The translations under genes were made by a program, and so were the position numbers. A stretch of DNA of 64,000 nt, taken from the NCBI GenBank assembly GCA_000980705.1, contig LBCK01000003.1, positions 310,001 through 374,000 on the forward strand. The letters run 5' to 3'. Source of the DNA: Ruminococcus sp. UNK.MGS-30. GTDB taxonomy: Bacteria; Bacillota; Clostridia; Oscillospirales; Ruminococcaceae. The notes beneath the pieces are model-generated. The model worked only from the letters and a program-made list of their open reading frames with translations. It did not search any database and was not told where the DNA came from. Positions 26,528 through 34,996 of the stretch are shown one piece after another; positions within the stretch are counted from its first letter, which is position 1; each line of letters starts with the position of its first letter.

Positions 26528-27430
26528 TTACGTTTTTTCGGATTTGGAGGAATCCAGGGTGTCATGCCGGTATTTGAGATACTCCAGAAAGCACTTGACG
26601 GCGAGTGATGCGCTTTCCCGATCCCGAAGTGCGAGTCCGATCCGGCGGTATGCGGGAACATCCAGTTCCCGGACACAGATGCGGTACGGCACACGCTGTA
26701 AAATCAGTTCCGGCAAGATGCTGACACCCAGTCCGCTTTCCACCATGGACATAATGGCGTAGTCGTCCCACGTGGTAAAGCGCACCGACGGAGAAAGTCC
26801 ACAGCGCTCGAAGATCTCCGCCGCATCGGCACGGGCATCCTTTTCCAACATCATAAACGGCGCATCACAAAGGGCTGCCACCGGGAACTTTTCCAGTCCT
26901 GCCAGAGGATGATTTTCCGGCAGCACCGCCATAAGGCGATCCTCTTCCAGAAAAATGGTATCGAACTTTCCCAGGGTGGGCAGACGCACAAAGCTGCAGT
27001 CCACCCTGCCCTCTGTGATCCACTTTTCCAGTTCGGTATAACTGCCCAGCAGCAGCTCGTATTCGATGTGCGGATAGTCCTTCTGAAACTCCCGGATGAT
27101 GTTGGGCAGCCAGTGAGTGGCGATGCTGGAAAATGTGCCGATGCGGATCAGCCCCGACTGCATCCCGTTCAGCGCATTCACCTGCATCTGCATCTTCTCA
27201 TAGTCTGCCACCAGTTCCTTGGCATACGGCAGCATATGCAGCCCGTTGGAAGTCAGCCGCACGCCGCCTTTTCCACGTTCCAGAAGTACCATGTTCCAGT
27301 CCTTTTCCAGGTCGCCGATCATCCGGCTGACCCCGGACTGGGAATAGTGCAGGATCTCTGCCGCTCTGGTAAAACTGCTGTACTCCACGGTCTTGACAAA
27401 GGACAGATACTTCTGCAAATTCATATCCAT
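26528..27430 (-). CDS. LysR family transcriptional regulator
   Basis: The 300-residue protein has an N-terminal winged helix-turn-helix (LQKYLSFVKTVEYSSFTRAAEILHYSQSGVSRMIGDLE) and a C-terminal LysR substrate-binding domain. The ATG at 27430 is chosen because AGGAGG lies seven bases upstream; ATG codons two residues either side are also possible. Its target is unknown. It ends 50 bases before the xpt-pbuX promoter on the same strand and follows a terminator, so it is probably a single-gene unit. Purine metabolism is only suggested by proximity. Confidence 0.92.
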   Translation of the reverse strand: MDMNLQKYLSFVKTVEYSSFTRAAEILHYSQSGVSRMIGDLEKDWNMVLLERGKGGVRLTSNGLHMLPYAKELVADYEKMQMQVNALNGMQSGLIRIGTFSSIATHWLPNIIREFQKDYPHIEYELLLGSYTELEKWITEGRVDCSFVRLPTLGKFDTIFLEEDRLMAVLPENHPLAGLEKFPVAALCDAPFMMLEKDARADAAEIFERCGLSPSVRFTTWDDYAIMSMVESGLGVSILPELILQRVPYRICVRELDVPAYRRIGLALRDRESASLAVKCFLEYLKYRHDTLDSSKSEKT

Positions 27431-27456
27431 GTGCATTCCTCCTGTTTGTCTGCAAC

Positions 27457-27524
27457 GAAAAAAAGCCGGCAGCAAGAACCTGTACGCATAGAAAAAGTGC
27501 TGAACAGGCTCTGAAATACCGGCT
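27457..27524 (-). terminator. Terminator after the rhodanese-TtcA gene
   Basis: AGCCGG/CCGGCT outer arms (27464-27469 and 27519-27524) enclose an ACAGG/CCTGT inner helix and are followed by a U-run on the minus strand. Confidence 0.7.
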
Positions 27525-27538
27525 CTCTATAAACGGAT

Positions 27539-28681
27539 TTACTCGTTGACATACCCATCCAAAAAGCTGTGTGTCACATGATCTTTCTGGTAGGAAATGA
27601 TTTTGTTCAAGTTGATATTTTCCACGCTGCGGAAAATATTCTTTTCGATCTGCGGATTCTCCTCCGCCAGCTTGGCAATCAGCTGTTTTATCACCATGCG
27701 CTTGGAAACTGTCCGTTCGTCCGGGTCGCAGGTGGTGCAGGTGTCTGTGAAATGGCAGGCGCACTGGATAAACTGCAAGTCGTGATAGCGGCACCAGTGC
27801 TTGATGTCCGCCTCCCGGATCAGATACATGGGACGTATCAGCTGCATCCCCTCGAAGTTGGCACTGTGCAGCTTCGGCATCATGGTCTCCACCTGTCCGC
27901 CGTAGATCATGCTCATGAGGATGGTCTCGATGACATCATCGAAGTGGTGTCCCAGGGCGATCTTGTTGCAGCCCAGTTCCTTTGCCTTATTGTAAAGGTG
28001 TCCACGGCGCATCCGGGCGCATAAGTAACAGGGATTATTCTGCACGTTATAGACCGAGTCAAAAATGTTGGTCTCAAAAACCGTAATGGGAATTTGCAGC
28101 AGCTTGGCGTTGGACTCGATGATCTGCCGGTTTTCGGCGCTGTAGCCCGGGTCCATTACCAGAAAGACCAGTTCAAACGGAAACTTTCCGTGGCGCTGGA
28201 GTTCCTGGAACAGTTTCGCCATCAGCATAGAATCCTTGCCGCCGGAAATGCAGACGGCAATGCGATCGTTGGGCTGAATCAGATCGTATGTCTTGATTGC
28301 CTTTGCAAAGCGGCTGAAAATGACCCGGTGGAACTTCTTGCGCAGTCCCTGTTCCACTTCGGCAGCCTTTTCGTTTTTCGTCTCCCGGCGAATCTTGTCC
28401 TGGAGCCACTGCACATAGCCACCCACCAGATTTACCGCCTGGTATCCCTCGTCCCGGAGTTGTTCCGCCACGTCTGCACTGAGGATGCCGCTGCGGCAGT
28501 AGATGACCAGCATCTTGTCTTTGGGCAGTTCCCCGTGGGATGTCTCCAGCTCTTTCTGCGGAATCAGTACTGCGCCGTCAATGTGTCCCAGCGCAAATGC
28601 CGTTTCGTCCCGCATATCAATGATCTGACAGGCAGACGGTTCCATCTGTGCCAGTTCCTGTATCGTAATTTCTTCTACCAT
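27539..28681 (-). CDS. Rhodanese domain fused to TtcA-like tRNA thiolation ATPase
   Basis: The first 100 residues are a rhodanese domain with the active-site loop YCRSG (Cys62), which can carry a persulfide. From about residue 115 a PP-loop ATPase follows with SGGKDS (146-151), GHHFDD (244-249) and Cys218-x2-Cys221, plus a later Cys cluster at 307, 309, 315 and 318. TtcA thiolates C32 of tRNA and needs a [4Fe-4S] cluster. The fusion suggests that the rhodanese hands sulfur to the thiolase domain in cis. The gene lies downstream of the suf operon and a small Cys-rich gene, with only a 4-base gap to the latter. The modified tRNA base is an inference. Confidence 0.85.
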   Translation of the reverse strand: MVEEITIQELAQMEPSACQIIDMRDETAFALGHIDGAVLIPQKELETSHGELPKDKMLVIYCRSGILSADVAEQLRDEGYQAVNLVGGYVQWLQDKIRRETKNEKAAEVEQGLRKKFHRVIFSRFAKAIKTYDLIQPNDRIAVCISGGKDSMLMAKLFQELQRHGKFPFELVFLVMDPGYSAENRQIIESNAKLLQIPITVFETNIFDSVYNVQNNPCYLCARMRRGHLYNKAKELGCNKIALGHHFDDVIETILMSMIYGGQVETMMPKLHSANFEGMQLIRPMYLIREADIKHWCRYHDLQFIQCACHFTDTCTTCDPDERTVSKRMVIKQLIAKLAEENPQIEKNIFRSVENINLNKIISYQKDHVTHSFLDGYVNE

Positions 28682-28685
28682 GCAC

Positions 28686-28898
28686 TTACCTCACCAAACC
28701 GCTGTGATAAGCGGCGTTTAACTCTGCGATCTCCTTTTCGCCGTCGATATACGGCTGGAAATAGCTGTCCACCATACCGCCGCCCAGATTGTCACAGCCA
28801 TTGCAGAACTCACAGGTCTGACCGCAGACCTGGAGCGACTGGGTCACGATACGGATGCGCTCCTCCCGTGTGGTGTCCTTGATTAAAATGGATTTCAT
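28686..28898 (-). CDS. Small Cys-rich protein, unknown function
   Basis: The 70-residue protein starts MKSILIKDTTREERIRIV and has Cys at about 25, 29, 32 and 35 (C-x3-C-x2-C-x2-C) followed by a GGG turn and an acidic helix ending ELNAAYHSGLVR. Four closely spaced cysteines suggest a metal or Fe-S site or a sulfur-carrier role. I recall similar short proteins in other Clostridia but know no function. GGGAGG precedes the ATG. It ends four bases before the rhodanese-TtcA start and begins just after the suf terminator, so it may depend on suf read-through. The clean spacing and ribosome-binding site make it a credible gene. Confidence 0.75.
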   Translation of the reverse strand: MKSILIKDTTREERIRIVTQSLQVCGQTCEFCNGCDNLGGGMVDSYFQPYIDGEKEIAELNAAYHSGLVR

Positions 28899-28915
28899 CG
28901 TGATATCCTCCCACA

Positions 28916-28962
28916 GAAAAACCTGCTTTCAGTGGTATTCCTTTCCACGAAAACAGGTTTTC
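28916..28962 (-). terminator. Terminator of the suf operon
   Basis: AAAACCTG and CAGGTTTT arms enclose a GTGG/CCAC inner helix; the minus strand continues into five U residues. It lies between sufU and the small Cys-rich gene and may be leaky, because no promoter is obvious beyond it. Confidence 0.75.
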
Positions 28963-28974
28963 AAGGCAGCACAA

Positions 28975-29406
28975 TTATGCCTTGCCGTCTAACTTTTCGA
29001 TTGCCTCACGCAGGGTGCGCCATCCCAGAACGGCACACTTCACACGTGCCGGCATATGGGAAATATCCTGCAGCGCCGATGCCTCTTCCAGTTCGTCTAC
29101 CTCGGCATCCGTTGCTGTTCCCTTAATCATTTTCAGGAACAGATCTGCCAGGTGCAGTGCCTCTTCCTTGGTCTTGCCAAGTACCATGCCGATCATAATA
29201 TCCGCAGATGCCTGCGAAATGGCACAGCCGTCGCCGTTGAAGGACGCATCCTGGATGACGCCGTCTTTCATTACCAGGTTCAGCCAGATGTCGTCGCCGC
29301 AGCTGGGGTTTACGCCTTCCAGCTTGATGGTGGGACATTCCAGGTCATATTTGAACTCCGGACGGACGTTGTGTTCCGTCAGAATCTCATTGTAAAAGTT
29401 ATTCAT
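28975..29406 (-). CDS. sufU: SufU, zinc-dependent sulfur acceptor / Fe-S scaffold-like protein
   Basis: The 143-residue protein has the three conserved cysteines in SufU contexts: NPSCGDD (Cys36), GDGCAIS (Cys61) and RVKCAVLGW (Cys124), plus Asp38. In Firmicutes SufU takes persulfide sulfur from SufS through zinc-ligand exchange. The ATG at 29406 lies within the last codons of sufS (8-base overlap); two upstream codons are not needed. It is the last gene of the operon. Confidence 0.95.
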   Translation of the reverse strand: MNNFYNEILTEHNVRPEFKYDLECPTIKLEGVNPSCGDDIWLNLVMKDGVIQDASFNGDGCAISQASADIMIGMVLGKTKEEALHLADLFLKMIKGTATDAEVDELEEASALQDISHMPARVKCAVLGWRTLREAIEKLDGKA

Positions 29407-30628
29407 TGCCAAAGCCCATCCTTCTTCGAATATTGGAAACGCTCTCCAGGAACCGGTCGATCTCTTCCTTGGTGTTATAGAACATCAGACTGGCACGAGC
29501 GGTAGAATGTACGCCCAGATGGTCATGGAGCGGCTGTGCGCAGTGATGGCCGGCACGGATGTCCATGCCGTCGCTGCTCAGCACTTCGCTGATATCGTGG
29601 GGATGTACCTGGTCTACGGCAAAGGAAACGATACCGGTATGGTTATCCTCCCGGTCAGAGCCCAGCACGTGGATGTGCGGAATCGCCTTCATGCCCCGGA
29701 ACAGATACGCAGTCAGTTCCTGTTCCACAGCGTGGAGCTTGTCCATGCCGTAGGATTCCAGATAGTCAATGGCTGCCGCCAGACCGACTGCACCGCCGGC
29801 GTTGACCGTGCCTGCCTCGAACTTATGGGGCAGTTCCGCATAAACGGCATCGTAACGGGAAACGGTCTCGATCATCTCGCCGCCGGTCAGAAACGGCGGC
29901 ATCTTTTCCAGCAGTTCCTGCTTGCCGTACAGCACGCCGATACCCATAGGTGCCAGCATCTTATGACCGGAGAACGCCACAAAGTCCACGTCCAGTTTCT
30001 GCACGTCAATGGGCATATGCGGTGCGCTCTGTGCCGCATCCATGAGAATGGCTGCGCCGCAGGCTCTGGCACGCTTGACCAGTTCCGGGATATCGTTGAC
30101 ACATCCCAGCACGTTGGAAACCTGGGTCACCGCCACCATCCGGGTGTGTTCCGAAAACGCTGCATCCATCTTTTCCTTGGTGATTGTGCCGTCCGGCTCA
30201 CACTCCAGAAAGACCAGCTTTGCTCCGGTGGCACGGGAAACCATCTGCCACGGCAAGATGTTGCTGTGATGTTCCATGATGGAAACCAGGATCTCATCCC
30301 CGGCTTTCAGATTTGCCATGCCGTAGCTGTATGCCACCAGGTTCATACTCTCTGTTGCGTTCCGGGTGAAGATGATCTCTTCCGGACAGGCAGCATGGAT
30401 GAACCGCTGTACAGTTCTCCGGGCAGCCTCATAGCGTTCGGTCGCCTCCACGCTCAGCGGATACAGCCCACGCAGTACATTGGCGTTGTATTTCTGATAG
30501 AACTCCTCCACTGCATCCAGAACGCACTGGGGTTTCTGCGAAGTTGCCGCATTATCGAAATAGACCCGGTCGGTGTTCCGGAGCAGGACAAAATCCTGCC
30601 GCACTTTTTCCGGATTCCATGCTGTCAT
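29399..30628 (-). CDS. sufS: Cysteine desulfurase SufS
   Basis: This 409-residue PLP enzyme has the YFDNAATSQKP start, the PLP-lysine context SGHKMLAPMGIGVLYG, and the active-site Cys in RAGHHCAQPL near the C-terminus, the group II (SufS) pattern. It removes sulfur from cysteine, leaving a persulfide that SufU accepts. It starts two bases after sufD ends and overlaps sufU. Confidence 0.97.
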   Translation of the reverse strand: MTAWNPEKVRQDFVLLRNTDRVYFDNAATSQKPQCVLDAVEEFYQKYNANVLRGLYPLSVEATERYEAARRTVQRFIHAACPEEIIFTRNATESMNLVAYSYGMANLKAGDEILVSIMEHHSNILPWQMVSRATGAKLVFLECEPDGTITKEKMDAAFSEHTRMVAVTQVSNVLGCVNDIPELVKRARACGAAILMDAAQSAPHMPIDVQKLDVDFVAFSGHKMLAPMGIGVLYGKQELLEKMPPFLTGGEMIETVSRYDAVYAELPHKFEAGTVNAGGAVGLAAAIDYLESYGMDKLHAVEQELTAYLFRGMKAIPHIHVLGSDREDNHTGIVSFAVDQVHPHDISEVLSSDGMDIRAGHHCAQPLHDHLGVHSTARASLMFYNTKEEIDRFLESVSNIRRRMGFGNE

Positions 30629-30629
30629 C

Positions 30630-31670
30630 TTAAATCACCTCTTCAATGATCTGGTGCATATATTCTGCTGTTTTTGCGTCTTCCGTATCCTGGCAGAGCC
30701 GTTCCAGACGTGCCTTTGCCACGATTTTTTCAGCCTCTTCCCTGCTGATGCCACGTGCCTCGAAATAGAACAGCATTCCCTGTTCCAGTTCGCCGATGGA
30801 TGCGCCGTGGCTGCCCTTGACATCCTCTTCGGTGCAGAGGATCAGCGGAATGGTCTTGTTGATAACGTCATCGCCCAGCAGCAGTACGTTCTCTTCTTCC
30901 TTGCCCTCTGAGCCGGCACAGCCACGCTTGAGGTCAATCGTACCACGGAACGCCTTTTCTGCGCTGTCATACAGCGTACCCTCGGCACGGATATCGCTCT
31001 CGGTATTTTTGCCGATGTGGTTAGCGATCACATTCATATCCAGTTTCTTTCCCGGCTGGACCAGATAACCGGTCTTGTGGGTAAAGCTGCTGCCGTTTCC
31101 TGCCAGGTCGGTACGGATACCGGAGATCACATTGCCCTTGCTCAGATACAGGCGGATCACCTCAAACGATGCCTTTTCGCCGGTCACACAGCCCACGTCA
31201 TTGATGCTCTCTTCGCTGGCATCTGCCAGAATCTGAATCAGACGGACTCTTGCGCCGGACTCTGCACGAACGACTGTCCGCAGTGCCGCATGGGACGCAT
31301 TGGCTTTCCAGATCTGCACCAGTGTCAGATCACTGCCGGACTCTGCCTGGACGTTGACGAATGCAGCACAGTCGCCGCCGTCCTCGCTGCCGATCTCCAT
31401 ATGCACGGTATCCTCGGTGTTTTCAGCCGCAGTCACCGTCATGCCCCACTGGAACAGATCGTCCACGGCCTTGCCGACACCGGTCTCAACAGCGCTGCAG
31501 TCGCTGCCGGATTCCAGTGCGGAAACAACCGCCTTGCCCTTTTCCGATTTTGCCTGGATAGCGCAGGGCTTTGCCGGAACATAGGGCTCTGTCTGGCAGG
31601 CATTGACGTGCAGTCTGTGCCATGTCAGAGTCGGAAGTGCATTTACTCGAATTGTATTATTTTCCATCAT
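30630..31670 (-). CDS. sufD: Fe-S cluster assembly protein SufD
   Basis: The 346-residue protein has the beta-helix core and the C-terminal family block GSHGASIGELEQGMLFYFEARGIS. SufD pairs with SufB to form the SufBCD scaffold. The ATG at 31670 is preferred because GAGGTGAGC precedes it; a start one codon later is also possible. It is shorter and more divergent than SufB, as is usual. Confidence 0.93.
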   Translation of the reverse strand: MMENNTIRVNALPTLTWHRLHVNACQTEPYVPAKPCAIQAKSEKGKAVVSALESGSDCSAVETGVGKAVDDLFQWGMTVTAAENTEDTVHMEIGSEDGGDCAAFVNVQAESGSDLTLVQIWKANASHAALRTVVRAESGARVRLIQILADASEESINDVGCVTGEKASFEVIRLYLSKGNVISGIRTDLAGNGSSFTHKTGYLVQPGKKLDMNVIANHIGKNTESDIRAEGTLYDSAEKAFRGTIDLKRGCAGSEGKEEENVLLLGDDVINKTIPLILCTEEDVKGSHGASIGELEQGMLFYFEARGISREEAEKIVAKARLERLCQDTEDAKTAEYMHQIIEEVI

Positions 31671-31677
31671 GCTCACC

Positions 31678-33105
31678 TCACCCAATGCTGCCTTTCATTT
31701 CCAGACGAATCAGATTGTTCATTTCGATCGCATATTCCAGCGGCAGTTCCTTGGAAACATTGTCTGCGAAACCGCTGACGATGCAGGCTCTGGCATCCTC
31801 TTCGCTGAGCCCTCTGGACATGAGATAGAATATCGCCTCGTTGCTGATCTTGCCGATCTGTGCCTCGTGTCCCACGTCTGCCTTGCGGGTGCGGACATCA
31901 ATTGCCGGAATGGTATCCGACTGAGACTCCGCATCCAGCATCAGTGACTCACAGGATACCGAGGACTTTGCACCCTCTGCGTTCTTGTTGACCACAACGG
32001 AGCTGCGGAATGTGCTGATGCCGCCGTCTTTGGAGATGGACTTGGTGTTGATATACGAAGTGGTATCCGGCGCAGCGTGTACTACCTTTGCACCGGTATC
32101 CAGGTTCTGTCCCTTTCCGGCAAAGGTGATGCCGGTAAACTCCATCTTTGCGCCCTTGCCCTTGAGGATGCTCATGGGATACAGATAGGACACATGAGAG
32201 CCGAACGAGCCGGAGACCCATTCTACCTTGCCGCCCTCTTCCACCTGCGCACGCTTGGTGTTCAGATTGTACATATTCTTCGACCAGTTCTCGATGGTGG
32301 AATAGCGCAGGGTTGCGTTTTTGCCGACGAACAGCTCTACACAGCCGGCGTGAAGGTTTGCCACGTTATACTTTGGTGCGGAACAGCCCTCGATAAAGTG
32401 GAGATATGCACCCTCATCTACGATAATCAAAGTATGCTCAAACTGACCTGCGCCCGGTGCATTCAGCCGGAAATAGGACTGCAGCGGAATTTCCACGGAC
32501 ACGCCCTTCGGCACATACACAAACGAACCGCCGGACCACACTGCGCCGTGGAGCGCTGCGAACTTATGGTCAGTAGGCGGAACCAGTTTCATGAAATGCT
32601 TCCGGATCATCTCCGCATATTCGCCGTGCATTGCACTTTCCAGGTCGGTATACACAACGCCCAGGTCTGCGACTTCCTGGCGTACATTGTGATACACCAG
32701 TTCGGAGTCATACTGTGCGCCGACGCCTGCCAGAGACTTTCGCTCCGCCTGCGGAATACCCAGGCGCTCGAATGTATTCTTGATATCCTCCGGCACATCA
32801 GACCATTTCGCCTTCATCTTGGTATTCGGGCGAACGTAGGTAACGATGTTGTCCATGTTCAGCCCGTCGATGGACGGACCCCAGTCCGGCACTTCCAGTT
32901 CGTTGTAGATCTGGAGCGAGTGCAGACGAAACTGCTGCATCCATACCGGATCGTTCTTCTCTTTGGAGATCTTTTCGACCAGCGCCGGCGTCAGACCGGC
33001 ATCCACCTTATAGAAATCGGTTTCTTTATCTTTAATATCATAGACACTTCTGTCAATGTCTGCGATCTGCTGTTTTTCTTTCACGTTTTTCACCCTTTCG
33101 GTCAT
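31678..33105 (-). CDS. sufB: Fe-S cluster assembly protein SufB
   Basis: The 475-residue protein has the SufB hallmarks WSGGSFVYVPKGV, EGCSAPKY, the VLYSTIENWSKN-like stretch, and a C-terminal RKADVGHEAQIGKISNEAIFYLMSRG. SufB is the main scaffold on which the nascent cluster forms with SufC and SufD. It follows sufC after 14 bases. Confidence 0.97.
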   Translation of the reverse strand: MTERVKNVKEKQQIADIDRSVYDIKDKETDFYKVDAGLTPALVEKISKEKNDPVWMQQFRLHSLQIYNELEVPDWGPSIDGLNMDNIVTYVRPNTKMKAKWSDVPEDIKNTFERLGIPQAERKSLAGVGAQYDSELVYHNVRQEVADLGVVYTDLESAMHGEYAEMIRKHFMKLVPPTDHKFAALHGAVWSGGSFVYVPKGVSVEIPLQSYFRLNAPGAGQFEHTLIIVDEGAYLHFIEGCSAPKYNVANLHAGCVELFVGKNATLRYSTIENWSKNMYNLNTKRAQVEEGGKVEWVSGSFGSHVSYLYPMSILKGKGAKMEFTGITFAGKGQNLDTGAKVVHAAPDTTSYINTKSISKDGGISTFRSSVVVNKNAEGAKSSVSCESLMLDAESQSDTIPAIDVRTRKADVGHEAQIGKISNEAIFYLMSRGLSEEDARACIVSGFADNVSKELPLEYAIEMNNLIRLEMKGSIG

Positions 33106-33119
33106 CCTGCGGCAATTAT

Positions 33120-33872
33120 TTACTCAGCGTTTTCGTAAGCTGCGAAACCATTCTCGTTGACTTCTTCGATCAGCGAGCTGTCCGAAGTCTTGACGATCTT
33201 TCCGTTTACCATGATGTGTGTATAATCCACCGGCAGAGCCTCCAGGATCTTGGTGCTGTGGGTGATGACCAGCAGACTGCCCTTGGACTGTTTCCGGTAT
33301 GCCTCGATGCCCTTGGAAACGGTGCGGACTGCGTCTACGTCCAGGCCGGAGTCTGTCTCGTCCAGAATAACGAATTCCGGATTCAGCATCAGCATCTGGA
33401 GAATCTCGGTCTTTTTCTTTTCGCCGCCGGAAAAGCCTACGTTCAGATCACGTTCTGCATAGGACGGATCCATCTGGAGCAGTTCCATCTTCTCTTCCAG
33501 CTCTTTCTTAAAGCTGAACAGACGAATGCGCTTGCCGGTCTTTGCCTCCAGAGCGCTGCGGATAAAGGCGCTGACGGTGATGCCCGGAATCTCGATGGGG
33601 TTCTGGAACGACAGGAAAATGCCGTTCTTGGCACGCTCGTTGTCCGGCATCTCGTTGATGTTCTGTCCCTTGTAAATAATGTCGCCGCCGGTTACGGTAT
33701 AAGCCGGATTGCCCATGAGCGCCGCGCCCAGTGTAGACTTACCGGTGCCGTTCGGTCCCATCAGTACGTGTACCTCATTCTCGTGGATATCCAGGTCAAT
33801 GCCGTGGAGGATCTCTTTTTCTCCGGCACAAACTTTCAGATTCTGAATACGCAGCAGATCGTTATGACTCAT
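33120..33872 (-). CDS. sufC: Fe-S assembly ATPase SufC
   Basis: This 250-residue ABC-type ATPase has Walker A GPNGTGKST, signature FSGGEKKKTEI, Walker B FVILDETDSGLD and the switch histidine in VITHS, all as in SufC. It drives the conformational change of SufBCD and has no membrane domain. Its ATG overlaps the rrf2 stop by four bases. Confidence 0.97.
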   Translation of the reverse strand: MSHNDLLRIQNLKVCAGEKEILHGIDLDIHENEVHVLMGPNGTGKSTLGAALMGNPAYTVTGGDIIYKGQNINEMPDNERAKNGIFLSFQNPIEIPGITVSAFIRSALEAKTGKRIRLFSFKKELEEKMELLQMDPSYAERDLNVGFSGGEKKKTEILQMLMLNPEFVILDETDSGLDVDAVRTVSKGIEAYRKQSKGSLLVITHSTKILEALPVDYTHIMVNGKIVKTSDSSLIEEVNENGFAAYENAE

Positions 33873-34300
33873 GTTACATCTTCTCCTTCTTCATCTTTAT
33901 AATTTACCGCATCGGCAAGGGTAATGGAATTCAGATAGTTGTTTATCAGTGCAGAAAGCCCTTTCCAGATCGGAAGGGTGTGGCAGGAATCTGCCGTTTC
34001 GCAGATCGGCGTGCCGTTTTCGATGCACTTTACAGGTTCGATGGACTCTTCCACCGCACGCAGGATTTCTCCCACGCTGTATTCTTCCGGCGGACGGGAC
34101 AACCGATAACCGCCGCCTTTTCCGCTGGCAGCCTCTACAAATTTCTGCTTGGACAGCATAGATGTGATGCTTTCCAGATATTTGAGAGAAATGTTCTGCT
34201 GGGCAGAAATGACTTTCAGCGGCGTGTAAGAATGGTCGTCCACCTGCGCCAGGCACATCATCAGCTTGAGCGCATTGCGTCCTTTTGTGGACACGATCAT
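33869..34300 (-). CDS. Rrf2 family regulator of the suf operon (IscR-like)
   Basis: The 143-residue protein has an N-terminal winged helix (STKGRNALKLMMCLAQ, then ISLKYLESITSMLSKQKFV and GKGGGYRLSR). It also has Cys92, Cys100 and Cys106 followed by His107, closely matching the cluster ligands of E. coli IscR (92, 98, 104, 107). I infer that it senses Fe-S status and controls its own operon. It is the first gene of rrf2-sufCBDSU and is coupled to sufC by a 4-base overlap. The promoter at 34380-34408 has a repeated GGT motif in its spacer that may be the operator. Confidence 0.9.
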   Translation of the reverse strand: MIVSTKGRNALKLMMCLAQVDDHSYTPLKVISAQQNISLKYLESITSMLSKQKFVEAASGKGGGYRLSRPPEEYSVGEILRAVEESIEPVKCIENGTPICETADSCHTLPIWKGLSALINNYLNSITLADAVNYKDEEGEDVT

Positions 34301-34379
34301 AGGTTACCACTTTCCTTTGCTCCGGGAATTTCTGAGAACAGTTTGACATATTGCTTTCAGTATTTCCCTGTTTGTCCCT

Positions 34380-34408
34380 ATTATACACCTACCAACCTAG
34401 TATGTCAA
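34380..34408 (-). promoter_or_regulatory. Consensus sigma-A promoter of rrf2-suf with GGT repeats in the spacer
   Basis: On the minus strand TTGACA (34403-34408) and TATAAT (34380-34385) match consensus exactly with a 17-base spacer. The spacer contains three GGT triplets spaced four bases apart, a candidate Rrf2 operator. Confidence 0.85.
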
Positions 34409-34451
34409 TGGGACGAAATGCAGGTTTACAAATTCTTCACGGAGAATTTTC

Positions 34452-34670
34452 ATGATATGGGATGTGGATTTCTTAGAGTCTGTTCTGTATCTTTTTATGT
34501 GCGGATTTTCAAGCATGATTTTGTCGGTGACAAGAAAAAATCCGCAGGCATACTATCGTATGGCAAGGATTTTTGACGCAGTCAGCGGCGAAATCTGCCG
34601 AAAAGACGTGTGGAAAAAGATACGGAACAGGCTCTTAGGGAATGTGACGACAAAAAGCGCACCGTTTTGA
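34452..34670 (+). CDS. Possible small membrane protein
   Basis: A 72-codon frame starts at an ATG with GGAGA six bases upstream. The product has a hydrophobic stretch (LESVLYLFMCGFSSMILSV) and then a basic tail (KKIRNRLL). Its end overlaps the left arm of the terminator at 34652-34685, which a real gene would use. I recognise no family and see no good promoter. It could be a chance frame. Confidence 0.35.
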   Translation: MIWDVDFLESVLYLFMCGFSSMILSVTRKNPQAYYRMARIFDAVSGEICRKDVWKKIRNRLLGNVTTKSAPF

Positions 34671-34685
34671 GAACGGTGCGCTTTT
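34652..34685. terminator. Bidirectional terminator after the acyl carrier protein gene
   Basis: A perfect 14-bp stem (34652-34665 with 34672-34685) has A and T runs at its ends. It ends the minus-strand MBOAT-to-ACP operon and could end the small plus-strand frame. Confidence 0.85.
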
Positions 34686-34717
34686 GATTATGAATCGTCA
34701 TTTTTGCAGTTTTCCGT

Positions 34718-34996
34718 TTACCGCCGGAACAATCCCCGCTTTTTCGGCTTGGGTTCAGCACAGCGCTCTGCAATGATCTGCACCATTTCGCCTACGTTTT
34801 TCATGCCGGAAACTTCCTGCATCTTGAACTTCATTCCGAATTCCTTTTCCACAGCGTCGATCAGATTGATATGCTCAATGCTGTCCCAGTCTTCTACGTC
34901 GTTGGCGGTAGTCGTCTCTGTGATTACCAGAGAATCATCGTCGAAAATATCCTGGAAGATCTCGTTCAGTTTCTCTAAAATTGCCTCGTGTGTCAT
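34718..34996 (-). CDS. Acyl carrier protein, dedicated
   Basis: The 92-residue protein has the four-helix acyl-carrier pattern and the phosphopantetheine serine in DWDSIEHINLI (Ser39). A basic C-terminal tail (KPKKRGLFRR) is unusual for a fatty-acid ACP. It is the last gene of the MBOAT / DHHW / FkbH-like operon and overlaps the FkbH-like stop by four bases, so it is probably the carrier that the FkbH-like enzyme loads. No fatty-acid synthesis genes are nearby. Confidence 0.9.
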   Translation of the reverse strand: MTHEAILEKLNEIFQDIFDDDSLVITETTTANDVEDWDSIEHINLIDAVEKEFGMKFKMQEVSGMKNVGEMVQIIAERCAEPKPKKRGLFRR

